NCBI GenBank assembly: GCA_902777355.1
Contig: CACYTU010000046.1
Location: forward strand, 1-42,360
Source of the DNA: an uncultured Lachnospiraceae bacterium
GTDB taxonomy: Bacteria; Bacillota; Clostridia; Lachnospirales; Lachnospiraceae
DNA length: 42,360 bases
Reading direction: 5' to 3'
Under the pieces are notes generated by a model, which saw only the letters and a program-made list of their open reading frames with translations, was not told the DNA's origin and searched no databases. The position numbers were made by a program, and so were the translations under genes. Of this stretch, positions 33,792 to 42,142 are shown piece by piece (the stretch's first letter is position 1; the number at the start of each line of letters is the position of its first letter).

Positions 33792-34187
33792 GCAGTAACG
33801 TAAGCCTGCCTTATGGCTTCTGTTTCACAAATCATCGGCTGTCTTTTAGGGAAGTGTCCGCCTTTTCGAAGACATTCTTAATCATCATGCTCACAATTAA
33901 AAAGCTTAATCGAAAGCTCTGTTCTTCCCGTTGACAAGTCTGTTAAAACACACGTTAACCCCCATAGGCTTGTTCCGGAAAAGGCGCTGATCAATCCCCG
34001 GAGTCCAGGCGGGTTAGTGTACTAAAACAAAAACATCCGAACCGGCCTTGAGGCAGCGTGCCAGCCTTGACGGAGGGAATGATGTGTGATACGGTAATTT
34101 TTGCGTGAATTAAATATGACAGTTGAAACATTCGGAATATTATATCCAGACTTTCTGCTCTGGTTTACAGACCGGATGTGGATGTGA

Positions 34188-34275
34188 CTCTGGAGAATCT
34201 CGTTTTTGTTCGGGTACCGAAGGTGCAAGGCGGCACGGAATGTCCGCCGAATCTCTCAGGTAAAAGGACAGGGTA
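34188..34275 (+). ncRNA. Glycine riboswitch (single aptamer)
   Basis: Recognisable blocks are GGAGAATCTCG, CGGGTACCGAAGGTGCAAGG, CGCCGAATCTCTCAGG and TAAAAGGACAGGG, the glycine aptamer consensus. Only one aptamer is seen, not the usual tandem pair. It precedes a glycine/alanine:sodium symporter gene and a terminator, so it probably switches transcription on or off with glycine level. Confidence 0.9.
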
Positions 34276-34295
34276 AAAATCATGAATCTGGATTT

Positions 34296-34326
34296 CGGCC
34301 GTGGGATAGCTCCCCGGCCGTTTTTT
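34296..34326 (+). terminator. Expression-platform terminator of the glycine riboswitch
   Basis: CGGCCGTGGGA (34296-34306) and TCCCCGGCCG (34311-34320) form the stem around TAGC, followed by TTTTTT. It lies between aptamer and symporter gene. Confidence 0.85.
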
Positions 34327-34382
34327 CATTGCACACCGACGCATATCAACAGATAATAATCCCACAGGAGGAATACGGCATC

Positions 34383-35771
34383 ATGCTCCACATTGTACAG
34401 ACCATCAATTCCTATCTATCAGACTACGTTCTCATGATCCTGCTGCTGCTCGTAGGTCTGTGGTACACATTCAAAACCAGATTTGTCCAGATCCGCTGCT
34501 TTGGAGAAGGTCTGCGGAGTGTGTTCGGAAATCTCAGTCTGCATGGCAAGAAGCATGAAAAGGGCATGAGTTCATTCCAGGCTCTGGCCACTGCCATAGC
34601 GGCTCAGGTCGGTACGGGAAATATCGTCGGTGCCTCAGGCGCTATCCTGACAGGCGGGCCCGGCGCCATTTTCTGGATGTGGCTCATAGCCTTTTTCGGC
34701 ATGGCTACTATCTACGCGGAAGCCGTTCTCGCGCAGGAGACAAGAGTACACGGTAAGGGCGACCATATACTGGGAGGACCGGTCTACTATATCAGAACAG
34801 CATTTAAGGGAGCCTTCGGCAGGTTTCTGGCCGGTTTCTTTGCCTGCGCGATCATCCTGGCTCTGGGTTTCTTCGGCTGCATGGTACAGTCCAACTCAAT
34901 CGGTTCCACGATGCATACCGCCTTCGGCTTTCCTTCCTGGATCATGGGTGCCATCCTGGTCATCGTCTGCACCTTCATTTTCCTTGGCGGTATGAAGCGT
35001 CTGGCTTTTGTCACGGAAAAGATCGTCCCGATCATGGCGGCCATATTCCTGCTCGGAGGACTTGTCGTACTGCTCATGCGCTTCACCCTGATTCCCGCGA
35101 CATTCGGCTTGATCTTCCGTTACGCCTTTGCCCCCCAGGCAGTCATCGGCGGCAGCTTCGGTATGGCTCTCAAGACAGCGGTCTCCCAGGGCGCCAAGCG
35201 CGGGCTCTTCTCCAATGAAGCAGGTATGGGCTCCACCCCCCACGCCCACGCGCAGGCCAATGTTCCGACTCCCCACGACCAGGGCGTCGTGGCCATAATA
35301 GGTGTCTTCATCGACACCTTCGTAGTCCTGACCCTGAATGCCCTTGTCATCATCTCGACCCTCTACACACCCGGTGGAATATTGGCCAACGGATACACCG
35401 GAAAGGAAGTCAGCGCGGCGGGCGAAGTGATCACCAAGACCAATCTGGCGCAGACAGCCTTCGGCACCGTATTCGGCACAGGCTTCGGCAACATCTTCGT
35501 CGCTGTCTGCCTGCTCTTCTTCGCCTTTTCGACAGTGCTCAGCTGGAATATGTTCGGCCGCATCAACGTGATCTACCTTTTCGGCCACAAAGCCGTGGTT
35601 CCCTATCAGATCATCTCCCTGGTCTTCATTTTCCTGGGAACCCTTGCTTCCAATGACCTGGTCTGGGAACTTTCCGATATGTTCAACCAGCTCATGGTCA
35701 TCCCCAACTCAATCGCCCTCTTTGCCCTGACGGGAATGGTGGTTGCTTGTTTGAAAAAGAAAAAATCCTGA
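34383..35771 (+). CDS. Sodium:alanine/glycine symporter (AGCS family)
   Basis: The ATG at 34383 (MLHIVQTINSYLSDYVLMIL) has AGGAGGA about ten bases upstream; the open frame extends through the riboswitch to 34206 but is not translated there. The 462-residue protein has many membrane segments. It shows AGCS motifs such as SSFQALATAIAAQVGTGNIV, GGPGAIFWMW, RGLFSNEAGMGSTPHAHA and SWNMFGR. It imports alanine or glycine with sodium. The glycine riboswitch points to glycine as substrate or efflux signal. The next gene on the same strand is far away, and a terminator follows at 35915. Confidence 0.93.
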   Translation: MLHIVQTINSYLSDYVLMILLLLVGLWYTFKTRFVQIRCFGEGLRSVFGNLSLHGKKHEKGMSSFQALATAIAAQVGTGNIVGASGAILTGGPGAIFWMWLIAFFGMATIYAEAVLAQETRVHGKGDHILGGPVYYIRTAFKGAFGRFLAGFFACAIILALGFFGCMVQSNSIGSTMHTAFGFPSWIMGAILVIVCTFIFLGGMKRLAFVTEKIVPIMAAIFLLGGLVVLLMRFTLIPATFGLIFRYAFAPQAVIGGSFGMALKTAVSQGAKRGLFSNEAGMGSTPHAHAQANVPTPHDQGVVAIIGVFIDTFVVLTLNALVIISTLYTPGGILANGYTGKEVSAAGEVITKTNLAQTAFGTVFGTGFGNIFVAVCLLFFAFSTVLSWNMFGRINVIYLFGHKAVVPYQIISLVFIFLGTLASNDLVWELSDMFNQLMVIPNSIALFALTGMVVACLKKKKS

Positions 35772-35775
35772 TCCC

Positions 35776-35910
35776 GGCCTTTTGTCCGCCGCAAGATGGA
35801 AAGATTCATTACGCGGGCCGTGTCAATAGGGCAGAGGCTGCCACGCCGCCCACTACCCCCGACCGGCCTTTTGTCCGCCGCAAGGCAGAAAATACATTAC
35901 ACAGGCCGTG
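35776..35910. repeat. Two-unit direct repeat after the symporter
   Basis: Two imperfect units share CGGCCTTTTGTCCGCCGCAAG, then GAAA, TACATTAC or TTCATTAC, and GGCCGTGTCA. They lie downstream of the symporter gene and before its terminator. Confidence 0.75.
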
Positions 35911-35914
35911 TCAT

Positions 35915-35962
35915 AAAAAAACCGCTGCCTTCCCTCACACTTGGGAAAGCAGCGGTTTTTTT
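35915..35962. terminator. Bidirectional terminator between symporter and argD
   Basis: AAAAAAACCGCTGC and GCAGCGGTTTTTTT (inner CTTCCC/GGGAAAG) form a strong stem with T tracts on both strands, serving the symporter on the plus strand and argD on the minus strand. Confidence 0.9.
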
Positions 35963-36065
35963 CGGATTATATATTATTATTCATCCCGCAGGACTCGCGG
36001 GCGAGTCCTGAATCATTCATAAGCGGAAGTAACATGTTCTTCCGGTGTCATCGGGTACCGTTTTT

Positions 36066-37277
36066 TTATTCTGCCAGGTTCCCGGCGATCGCAGCGCCCA
36101 GTATCTCTGCCATCTCGTCGATGTGCTCTTTCTCTGTGACCAGGGCAGGCACGAAGCGGATGATGTTGGCACCGGCATTGATCAGAATGAGGCCTTTGTC
36201 CATGGCGTCCCGGATGATCGGGCCGACGGGTCGGTCAAAGACCAGTCCCTGCATGAAACCGACGCCGCGGTGCTCTGTGATGCAGCTGTATTGGGAAGCC
36301 AGCCTGTCCAGTGTCTGAGTCAGGTAAGGAGCGGTCTCTGTCACGTGATGGACCAGGTCCAGGGCCTCATATTGGTCGAGGACTGCATTGATCGCCGCAC
36401 AGGCGAAAGGATTTCCGCCATAGGTCGTGCCGTGATCTCCCGCGACAAGAGAGCTCTGTCCGACTTCTTCCGTCATCAGGAAGGCGCCTACCGGCACGCC
36501 GCAGCCCAGAGCCTTGGCACAGGTCATGATGTCGGGACGGATGCCGAAGCGGTGCCATGCGAACATGGAGCCGGTGCGTCCCATACCGCACTGGATCTCA
36601 TCAAAGATCAGCAGGATGCCTTTTTCATCGCAGAAAGCGCGAAGTCCCTTAAGGAAGTCTTCAGAAGCAGGCAGCAGGCCGCCTTCGCCCTGAACAGGCT
36701 CGACGATGACCGCGCAGGTCTTGTCGTTGTAAAGAGCCTTCACGCTGTCGAGGTCATTGAGGCGGGCGAACTGCACGTCGCAGGGCATCTGGCCGAAGGC
36801 TTCGCGGTAATGGGGATTGCCCGTGACCGAAAGGGCGCCGTAGGTGCGGCCGTGGAAAGAATTTTCCATAGCGATCACCTGGTGGCTTCTGCCCCCGTCT
36901 TTGAGGAAAGCGTGCTTCATAGCTGATTTGAGGGCGCCCTCCACGGCCTCCGCTCCGCTGTTGGTAAAGAAGACGCGGTCCATGCCGGAGACCTTTTTCA
37001 GCCTTGCGGCCGCTGTGATAGCGGGCTCGTTGTAAAAATAGTTGGAGGTGTGCAGAATCTTGTCGATCTGCGCCTTCAGAGCGTCATTATAAGCCTTGTT
37101 ACCGTACCCCAGCGCGAAAACCGCTATGCCGGACATGAAATCCAGATATTTTTTGCCGTTTATATCGTAAAGATACATTCCGTCGCCCCGGTCCAGAACG
37201 ATCTGATAGCGATTATAGGTGTGGAGCAGATCCTGTTCGGCCTGGTCTATCATTGCCTTCATTTTATTGTCTTCCAT
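36066..37277 (-). CDS. argD: Acetylornithine aminotransferase
   Basis: This 403-residue protein belongs to class III PLP aminotransferases, with FMSGIAVFALG, SGAEAVEGALK, SFHGRTYG, VEPVQGEGG, DEIQCGMGRTG, the PLP-Lys in CAKALGCGVPVG and GDHGTTYGGNP. It converts N-acetylglutamate semialdehyde to N-acetylornithine using glutamate, and may also act in lysine synthesis. It is the last gene of the minus-strand arg set, 60 bases after argB. ArgC, which makes its substrate, is not in the window. Confidence 0.96.
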   Translation of the reverse strand: MEDNKMKAMIDQAEQDLLHTYNRYQIVLDRGDGMYLYDINGKKYLDFMSGIAVFALGYGNKAYNDALKAQIDKILHTSNYFYNEPAITAAARLKKVSGMDRVFFTNSGAEAVEGALKSAMKHAFLKDGGRSHQVIAMENSFHGRTYGALSVTGNPHYREAFGQMPCDVQFARLNDLDSVKALYNDKTCAVIVEPVQGEGGLLPASEDFLKGLRAFCDEKGILLIFDEIQCGMGRTGSMFAWHRFGIRPDIMTCAKALGCGVPVGAFLMTEEVGQSSLVAGDHGTTYGGNPFACAAINAVLDQYEALDLVHHVTETAPYLTQTLDRLASQYSCITEHRGVGFMQGLVFDRPVGPIIRDAMDKGLILINAGANIIRFVPALVTEKEHIDEMAEILGAAIAGNLAE

Positions 37278-37336
37278 TATTTAATCCTCTACTTTATCCT
37301 GTATTCTGATTTTTTTATTTCTCCCGGTTCTGTTTT

Positions 37337-38245
37337 TTAATATCCTCTGTCAGCGTTGTAGTCGCCCTTGTAGAAGACGGTTCCGACGCCTCTGTCCGTG
37401 AAGATTTCCAGCAGCAGGCAGTGGGGGATCCGTCCGTCCAGGATATGAACACGGTGCACTCCGCCCCGTACGGCGTCGGTGCAGTTGGCGAGTTTGGGCA
37501 GCATGCCCCCGCCGACGATTCCTTCCTTCACCAGATTTTCCGCCTCGTTGATGTTGATGCGGCTGATCAGAGAATCCGGCTCGTCGAGGCTGCGGAGTAC
37601 GCCGGTGATATCGGTCAGGTAGACCAGCTTGTCGGCGCAGACCGCACGGGCAATGGCGCTTGCCGCCTCGTCCGCATTGATATTGTAGGTGTTGAAATCA
37701 TCGTCCATTCCCAGGGGAGCAACGATGGGCAGGTAGTCCTTTTCCAGCATATCGAAGAGGATCTTGGGATCAACGTCCGTGACCTCTCCCACAAAGCCGA
37801 TGTCCTTGCCGTCCGCGTATTTTTTCTGTACGTGCAGAAGGTTTCCGTCCTTGCCGCTGATGCCGACTGCCCGGATCCCCAGCTCCGCAACCATGGAGAC
37901 CAGCTTCTTGCTGACGCTGCCCAGGACCATCTCGGCGATCTCACAGGTCTCCGCGTCCGTGACACGAAGGCCGTTGACGAATTTAGCCTCCTTGCCGCTC
38001 TTTTTGACCCAGCTGCTGATAGCCTTGCCGCCGCCGTGTACGATAATGGGCTTGAAGCCGACCAGTTTGAGCAGGGTGACATCCTGGATCACGCTTCGCT
38101 GAAGCGCCTCGTCACTCATGGCGCTGCCGCCATACTTGACGACGATGATCTTCCTGTTGAATTTCTGAATATAAGGAAGTGCCTCGATCAGCACCTGCGC
38201 CTTCTGCTGCGCCTCAGTCTGTTCTTTATTCAGATAAGGTTCCAT
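37337..38245 (-). CDS. argB: Acetylglutamate kinase
   Basis: This 302-residue protein shows KYGGSAM near the N-terminus, IIVHGGGKAISSWVKKSG, VNGLRVTD, NINADEAASAIA and LTDITGV. It phosphorylates N-acetylglutamate, the usual control point of arginine synthesis; arginine feedback sensitivity cannot be read with certainty. It lies between argJ and argD on the minus strand, with a repeat-filled gap of about 210 bases from argJ. Its length is typical. Confidence 0.96.
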   Translation of the reverse strand: MEPYLNKEQTEAQQKAQVLIEALPYIQKFNRKIIVVKYGGSAMSDEALQRSVIQDVTLLKLVGFKPIIVHGGGKAISSWVKKSGKEAKFVNGLRVTDAETCEIAEMVLGSVSKKLVSMVAELGIRAVGISGKDGNLLHVQKKYADGKDIGFVGEVTDVDPKILFDMLEKDYLPIVAPLGMDDDFNTYNINADEAASAIARAVCADKLVYLTDITGVLRSLDEPDSLISRININEAENLVKEGIVGGGMLPKLANCTDAVRGGVHRVHILDGRIPHCLLLEIFTDRGVGTVFYKGDYNADRGY

Positions 38246-38263
38246 TTTTTTCTTTCCTTCCTG

Positions 38264-38445
38264 TATCCTTCAATCTGTATCCTTCAATCTGTACCTTTCA
38301 GCCGCTTATGCTCCGCGTTCCCGCAGTGAGGAAAACAGATCTGCTGTTCCTGCATCCTTCTATCGCATGGATTCCGCGTTCCCGCAGTGAAGAAAACAGA
38401 ATTGCTGTTCCTGTATCCTTCAGCCGCGTGTATTCCGCAAATGGT
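38264..38445. repeat. Two-unit repeat of about 68 bp between argJ and argB
   Basis: Units share TCCGCGTTCCCGCAGTGA, GAAAACAGA and TGCTGTTCCTG. Each contains AACAG/CTGTT arms that could form a short stem. Smaller ATCCTTCAATCTGT copies precede it at 38264-38300. Confidence 0.8.
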
Positions 38446-38457
38446 ACCGGTTGATTC

Positions 38458-39723
38458 TCAGCTGCGGTAATCCGCGTTGATCTTTACGTAATCATAAGTG
38501 AGGTCGCATCCCCACGCCGTGGCGGAAGCCTGGCCCATGTGGAACTGAGCGAGAATCGTGACTTTTTCTTTTTTCAGCAGTTCCGTGGCTTCTTCTTCGC
38601 TGTAATCCGCGGCTGCGCCCTCTGTGAAGATCAGCATACGGCCGGGTGTGCCGTCGGCTGACACGTTTTCCTCATCGACAAAATAGAGCTGCAGATCATC
38701 GGGGTCAAACTCAACACCCGAGTATCCCAGGGCGCAGAGGATTCTGCCCCAGTTTGCATCGCTTCCGAAGATGGCCGCCTTGGTCAGGCTGGAAGTGATG
38801 ACAGATTTGGCCAGGATGCGGGCGTTCTGTTCCGTATCCATACCCTGCACGTTGACCTCGATCAGCCTGGTAGCGCCCTCCCCGTCTCCGGCCATCTGCA
38901 TGGCCAGCTCCTTGCAGACAGTATAAAGGGCCTCATAAAGAGCCTGATAGGCAGGTCCGTCCGCCTTGTCGATCACAGGATTTCCCGCCTCGCCGTTAGC
39001 GAGGACCAGAAGTGTATCGTTGGTGGAGGTATCTCCGTCGACCGAGATCATATTGAAGGTGACATCCACAATGGCGCTCACCGCAGTCTGAAGCACGGAG
39101 GCCTCCACCGCGGCATCGGTCGTCACATATCCCAGCATGGTGCACATATTGGGATGGATCATGCCGGAACCCTTGGCCATGCCGCCGACGGTCACGGTCT
39201 TTCCGTCGATCTCAAAAGTGCAGGCACACTCCTTTTTGTGGGTATCGGTGGTCATGATGGCCTGCGCCGCTGCTGTGCCGTGAGCCAGGTCCTCTCCCAG
39301 CCCTTCAGCCAGCGCCGCGACACCCGCGCAGATGCGGTCGATCGGGAGCTGGAATCCTATGACACCGGTTGAGCCCACCAGCACGGAATCAGCAGGGACC
39401 TGCAGATGGTCTGCTGCCGCGCAGGCCGTCTGACTGCAGTAATCCAGCCCCACCTGTCCGGTGCAGGCATTGGCGATTCCCGAATTGACGACTACGGCGT
39501 GCATGGGTTTCCCGCTGCGGACAAGATCTCTGTCCCAGATGACCGGAGCAGCCTTGACGACGTTCCTGGTGAATGTTCCGGCTGCCGCACAGGGCGACTT
39601 GCTGTAAATCATCGCCATATCCGTTCTTCCCTGATACTTGATCTGTGCTGCTGTCGATGACGCCTGAAAACCTTTTGCGGCTGTGACGCCGCCCTCTGTC
39701 ATTTTCACAACTATACTTCCCAT
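38458..39723 (-). CDS. argJ: Bifunctional ornithine/glutamate acetyltransferase
   Basis: GAGGT six bases upstream supports the ATG at 39723. The 421-residue protein has VNSGIANACTG, GSTGVIGFQLP, the autoprocessing motif KGSGMIHPNMCTMLGYVTTDA-like around residues 184-203, and the C-terminal DYVKINADY. By analogy the chain cleaves itself before Thr195, giving alpha and beta subunits. The residue before the Thr is Cys instead of the usual Ala. ArgJ recycles the acetyl group from acetylornithine to glutamate and can also use acetyl-CoA in some species. It is co-oriented with argB and argD. Confidence 0.95.
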   Translation of the reverse strand: MGSIVVKMTEGGVTAAKGFQASSTAAQIKYQGRTDMAMIYSKSPCAAAGTFTRNVVKAAPVIWDRDLVRSGKPMHAVVVNSGIANACTGQVGLDYCSQTACAAADHLQVPADSVLVGSTGVIGFQLPIDRICAGVAALAEGLGEDLAHGTAAAQAIMTTDTHKKECACTFEIDGKTVTVGGMAKGSGMIHPNMCTMLGYVTTDAAVEASVLQTAVSAIVDVTFNMISVDGDTSTNDTLLVLANGEAGNPVIDKADGPAYQALYEALYTVCKELAMQMAGDGEGATRLIEVNVQGMDTEQNARILAKSVITSSLTKAAIFGSDANWGRILCALGYSGVEFDPDDLQLYFVDEENVSADGTPGRMLIFTEGAAADYSEEEATELLKKEKVTILAQFHMGQASATAWGCDLTYDYVKINADYRS

Positions 39724-39804
39724 GCCTTACCTCTTTTACTTGTAAATATTTGTCAAATAAATTTGCCTGTGATCATTCTTTATATATGTTCGGACTGACC
39801 TTTC

Positions 39805-39925
39805 TTTTTAAATAGGGATCGTTCTTTTTAAACAGAAATCATTCTTTTTTAAACAGGGATCATTCTTTTTAAACAGGGATCATTCTTTTTAAACAGGGAT
39901 CATTCTTTCTTTTTTATTATAAGAG
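39805..39925. repeat. 20-bp tandem repeat, about six units
   Basis: Units (G)GGATCATTCTTTTTAAACA fill the gap between argJ and the acetyltransferase gene. They are AT-rich and non-coding. Confidence 0.9.
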
Positions 39926-39927
39926 GA

Positions 39928-40413
39928 TCATTCTTCCTGATATTCCACAAATTTCGTGATATTTTCCTCGTTCAGGACGAACTGGTAATAATTGCAGTCC
40001 TGCCGGCAGGTCCAGCCGATCTGCCTCCAGAAAGCATTTCCCACGTCATTTTTGGTAAAAGCGATCAGGGTCACGCGGTTGATCCTCTCCCTGCGCAGGG
40101 CATTCATGCAGTAGCCCACCATCTGACGCCCGATTCCCTGACGGCGGTATTTTTTTGCCACGCATACGTGGTAGAGACAGCCCTGGCGCCCATCGCTTCC
40201 GCACAGGATCGCGCCGACAACCTTCTCTCCGCAGACCGCCACGACACTGGTCGTGGGATTTCTTTTTAAAAAGCGCTCTATTTCTTCTCTTGTATCATCG
40301 ATACTCCGGATCCCGAAACCATGAATCGTCATCCAGAGGCGTTTGACCTGTTCATAATCCTCGATGATCATGGCCCGGATGCGGTATTGCACCGGTTGTT
40401 TCTGTTCTGTCAT
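39928..40413 (-). CDS. GNAT-family acetyltransferase next to arg genes
   Basis: The frame extends to 40452, but the likely promoter start (about 40454) would leave no leader, so the ATG at 40413 (MTEQKQPVQYRIRAMIIEDY) is preferred; one at 40437 is also possible. The product is a single GNAT domain: DYEQVKRLW, VVAVCGEKVVGAILCG, VAKKYRRQGIGRQMV (acetyl-CoA binding loop) and FWRQIGW near the end. Its place as first gene before argJ-argB-argD suggests it may act as a short N-acetylglutamate synthase (ArgA-like), but GNAT substrates are hard to infer. It is cytoplasmic, about 160 residues. Confidence 0.8.
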   Translation of the reverse strand: MTEQKQPVQYRIRAMIIEDYEQVKRLWMTIHGFGIRSIDDTREEIERFLKRNPTTSVVAVCGEKVVGAILCGSDGRQGCLYHVCVAKKYRRQGIGRQMVGYCMNALRRERINRVTLIAFTKNDVGNAFWRQIGWTCRQDCNYYQFVLNEENITKFVEYQEE

Positions 40414-40460
40414 ATATTTTCTGTCTTTCTTCTCCATCTGTTTTTTTCGCATGTCTTTTC

Positions 40461-40488
40461 ATTATAATACAATCTCTTTCACATGCAA
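40461..40488 (-). promoter_or_regulatory. Promoter of the GNAT-argJBD operon
   Basis: On the minus strand TTGCAT (40488-40483), a 16-base spacer and TATAAT (40466-40461) match sigma-A well. Start of transcription would be near 40454. Confidence 0.7.
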
Positions 40489-40563
40489 GAAAGAAAAGGC
40501 CGGATCATCAATGGCCGTACGCTTTAAGTAATATACATTATTCCCGCATATTTGTCCAGCTGT

Positions 40564-40619
40564 ATTGAATATTTTTCCATTTTATACAATGAATATGCAT
40601 TTTTCATTAAAAATATTCA
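40564..40619. promoter_or_regulatory. argR box: ArgR-box-like operators between divergent arg genes
   Basis: TTGAATATTTTTCCATT (about 40565), ATGAATATGCATTTTTCATT (about 40589) and AAATATTCAC (about 40611) resemble the ArgR box (TGAATAnnnnATTCA type). TGAATA at 40590 and TATTCA at 40614 are inverted. They lie between the divergent arg operons, so a repressor here could control both. Confidence 0.4.
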
Positions 40620-40630
40620 CATTTTGGGGC

Positions 40631-40659
40631 TTGCATTCGACCATTGAATGATGTATAGT
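40631..40659 (+). promoter_or_regulatory. argG promoter
   Basis: TTGCAT (40631-40636), a 17-base spacer and TATAGT (40654-40659) fit sigma-A. Start near 40666 gives a leader of about 108 bases before argG. Confidence 0.7.
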
Positions 40660-40773
40660 GATAAACGTTCCGAAGAACAAACAAAAAAAAGTATTACGGG
40701 ACATAATTCTCATAGACAACATTATAAATAGATACTGCCGGTAATCTGCCGGTAATCATCAGGAGGAAAAAAC

Positions 40774-42000
40774 ATGGGCACAGCAAACGAAAAGGTTATT
40801 CTGGCATACAGCGGCGGTCTGGACACAACAGCGATCATCCCCTGGCTGAAAGAAAATTACGGCTTTGATGTCGTCTGCGTCTGCATCGACTGCGGACAGG
40901 AAGAGGAGCTTGACCACCTCGAAGAGCGAGCCAAATACTGCGGCGCCGAGAAGCTCTACATCCTCGATGTGACCGATGAGTTTGCCGATGAATATATCGT
41001 TCCCTGCGTACAGGCCCATGCCGTATATGAAAACAAATATCTCCTGGGCACATCAATGGCGCGTCCTCTGATCGCCAAAAAGCTTGTTGAGATCGCGCGC
41101 AAGGAAGGCGCGACCACGATCTGCCACGGTGCGACCGGCAAGGGCAATGACCAGATTCGTTTCGAGCTGGGCATCAAGGCTCTGGCTCCCGACCTCAATA
41201 TCATCGCCGCCTGGAGAAGCCCCAAGTGGAACATGGATTCCCGTGAGTCCGAGATCGAGTACTGCAAGCAGCACGGCATCGAGCTCCCCTTCTCTGCCGA
41301 CAGCAGCTACAGCCGCGACCGCAACCTCTGGCACATCAGCCACGAAGGTCTGGAGCTTGAAGATCCCGCGCAGGAGCCCAACTATGACCATCTCCTTGTC
41401 CTGAGCCAGACTCCCATGAAGGCTCCTGACAAAGTCACCTATGTCACCATGACTTTTGAGGCGGGCGTTCCCAAAACCCTCAACGGCAAGGCTATGAAGG
41501 TAGCCGACATCATCCGCGCCCTCAATAAGCTGGGCGGCGAGAACGGCATCGGCATCATCGACATCGTCGAGAACCGTGTCGTCGGCATGAAGTCCCGCGG
41601 CGTCTACGAGACTCCCGGCGGAACGATCCTGATGGAAGCTCACCAGCAGCTGGAAGAGCTCATCCTGGACCGCGAGACCTATGAGCTCAAGGACGAGATC
41701 GGCCACAAGTTCGCCAGTCTGGTCTACGAAGGAAAGTGGTTCTCTCCTCTGCGCGAGGCGGAGCAGGCCTTCATCGAGTCCACACAGAAATATGTCACCG
41801 GCGAAGTGAAATTCGGTCTCTACAAGGGCAACATCATCAAGGCCGGCACATATTCTCCTTACTCCCTGTACAGCGAGAGCCTTGCCTCCTTCACAACAGG
41901 CGACCTCTATGACCACCATGACGCCAGCGGCTTCATCACTCTGTTCGGTCTTTCCACCAAAGTCCGCGCGATGAAAATGCAGGAGACAGGCCAGCTTTAA
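40774..42000 (+). CDS. argG: Argininosuccinate synthase
   Basis: AGGAGGA about eight bases upstream fixes the ATG. The 408-residue protein has the PP-loop AYSGGLDTT near residue 12, [30 protein letters not shown] and the C-terminal catalytic region. It joins citrulline and aspartate with ATP to give argininosuccinate. It is divergent from the arg operon and shares the ArgR-box-like region. argH does not follow; a terminator-like hairpin lies downstream. Confidence 0.97.
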   Translation: MGTANEKVILAYSGGLDTTAIIPWLKENYGFDVVCVCIDCGQEEELDHLEERAKYCGAEKLYILDVTDEFADEYIVPCVQAHAVYENKYLLGTSMARPLIAKKLVEIARKEGATTICHGATGKGNDQIRFELGIKALAPDLNIIAAWRSPKWNMDSRESEIEYCKQHGIELPFSADSSYSRDRNLWHISHEGLELEDPAQEPNYDHLLVLSQTPMKAPDKVTYVTMTFEAGVPKTLNGKAMKVADIIRALNKLGGENGIGIIDIVENRVVGMKSRGVYETPGGTILMEAHQQLEELILDRETYELKDEIGHKFASLVYEGKWFSPLREAEQAFIESTQKYVTGEVKFGLYKGNIIKAGTYSPYSLYSESLASFTTGDLYDHHDASGFITLFGLSTKVRAMKMQETGQL

Positions 42001-42089
42001 GTCTCACGCCGCCGCAAAGATAAAGCAGGATTTATACAACAGGTTTCATAGAACAGTTTTTTTAGAAAAGGTTTTTATAGAACAGGATT

Positions 42090-42142
42090 GAACTCCGGGA
42101 AGAGCTGACACACGTAAGACGCGTGGCAGCTCTTCTTTCTTC
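42090..42142 (+). terminator. Terminator after argG
   Basis: GAAGAGCTG and CAGCTCTTC pair, extended inside by CACACG/CGCGTG with one mismatch, followed by TTTCTT. A T-rich stretch follows. Confidence 0.75.

Larger units (their letters stand above)
33339..34187. other. Non-coding region with dispersed repeats and stem-loops
   Basis: No gene is supported; a 95-residue frame at 33647-33934 crosses the hairpins and has no ribosome site. It contains the 34-bp inverted repeat of 64-97, a CTTCAAAG/CTTTGAAG stem near 33424-33454, and the multi-hairpin block at 33642-33791. The right part leads into the glycine riboswitch. Confidence 0.6.

Noticed and set aside
33647-33934. 95-residue frame across the multi-hairpin block
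   Set aside because: It lies on inverted repeats with perfect stems and no Shine-Dalgarno site, so it reads as structure, not a protein.
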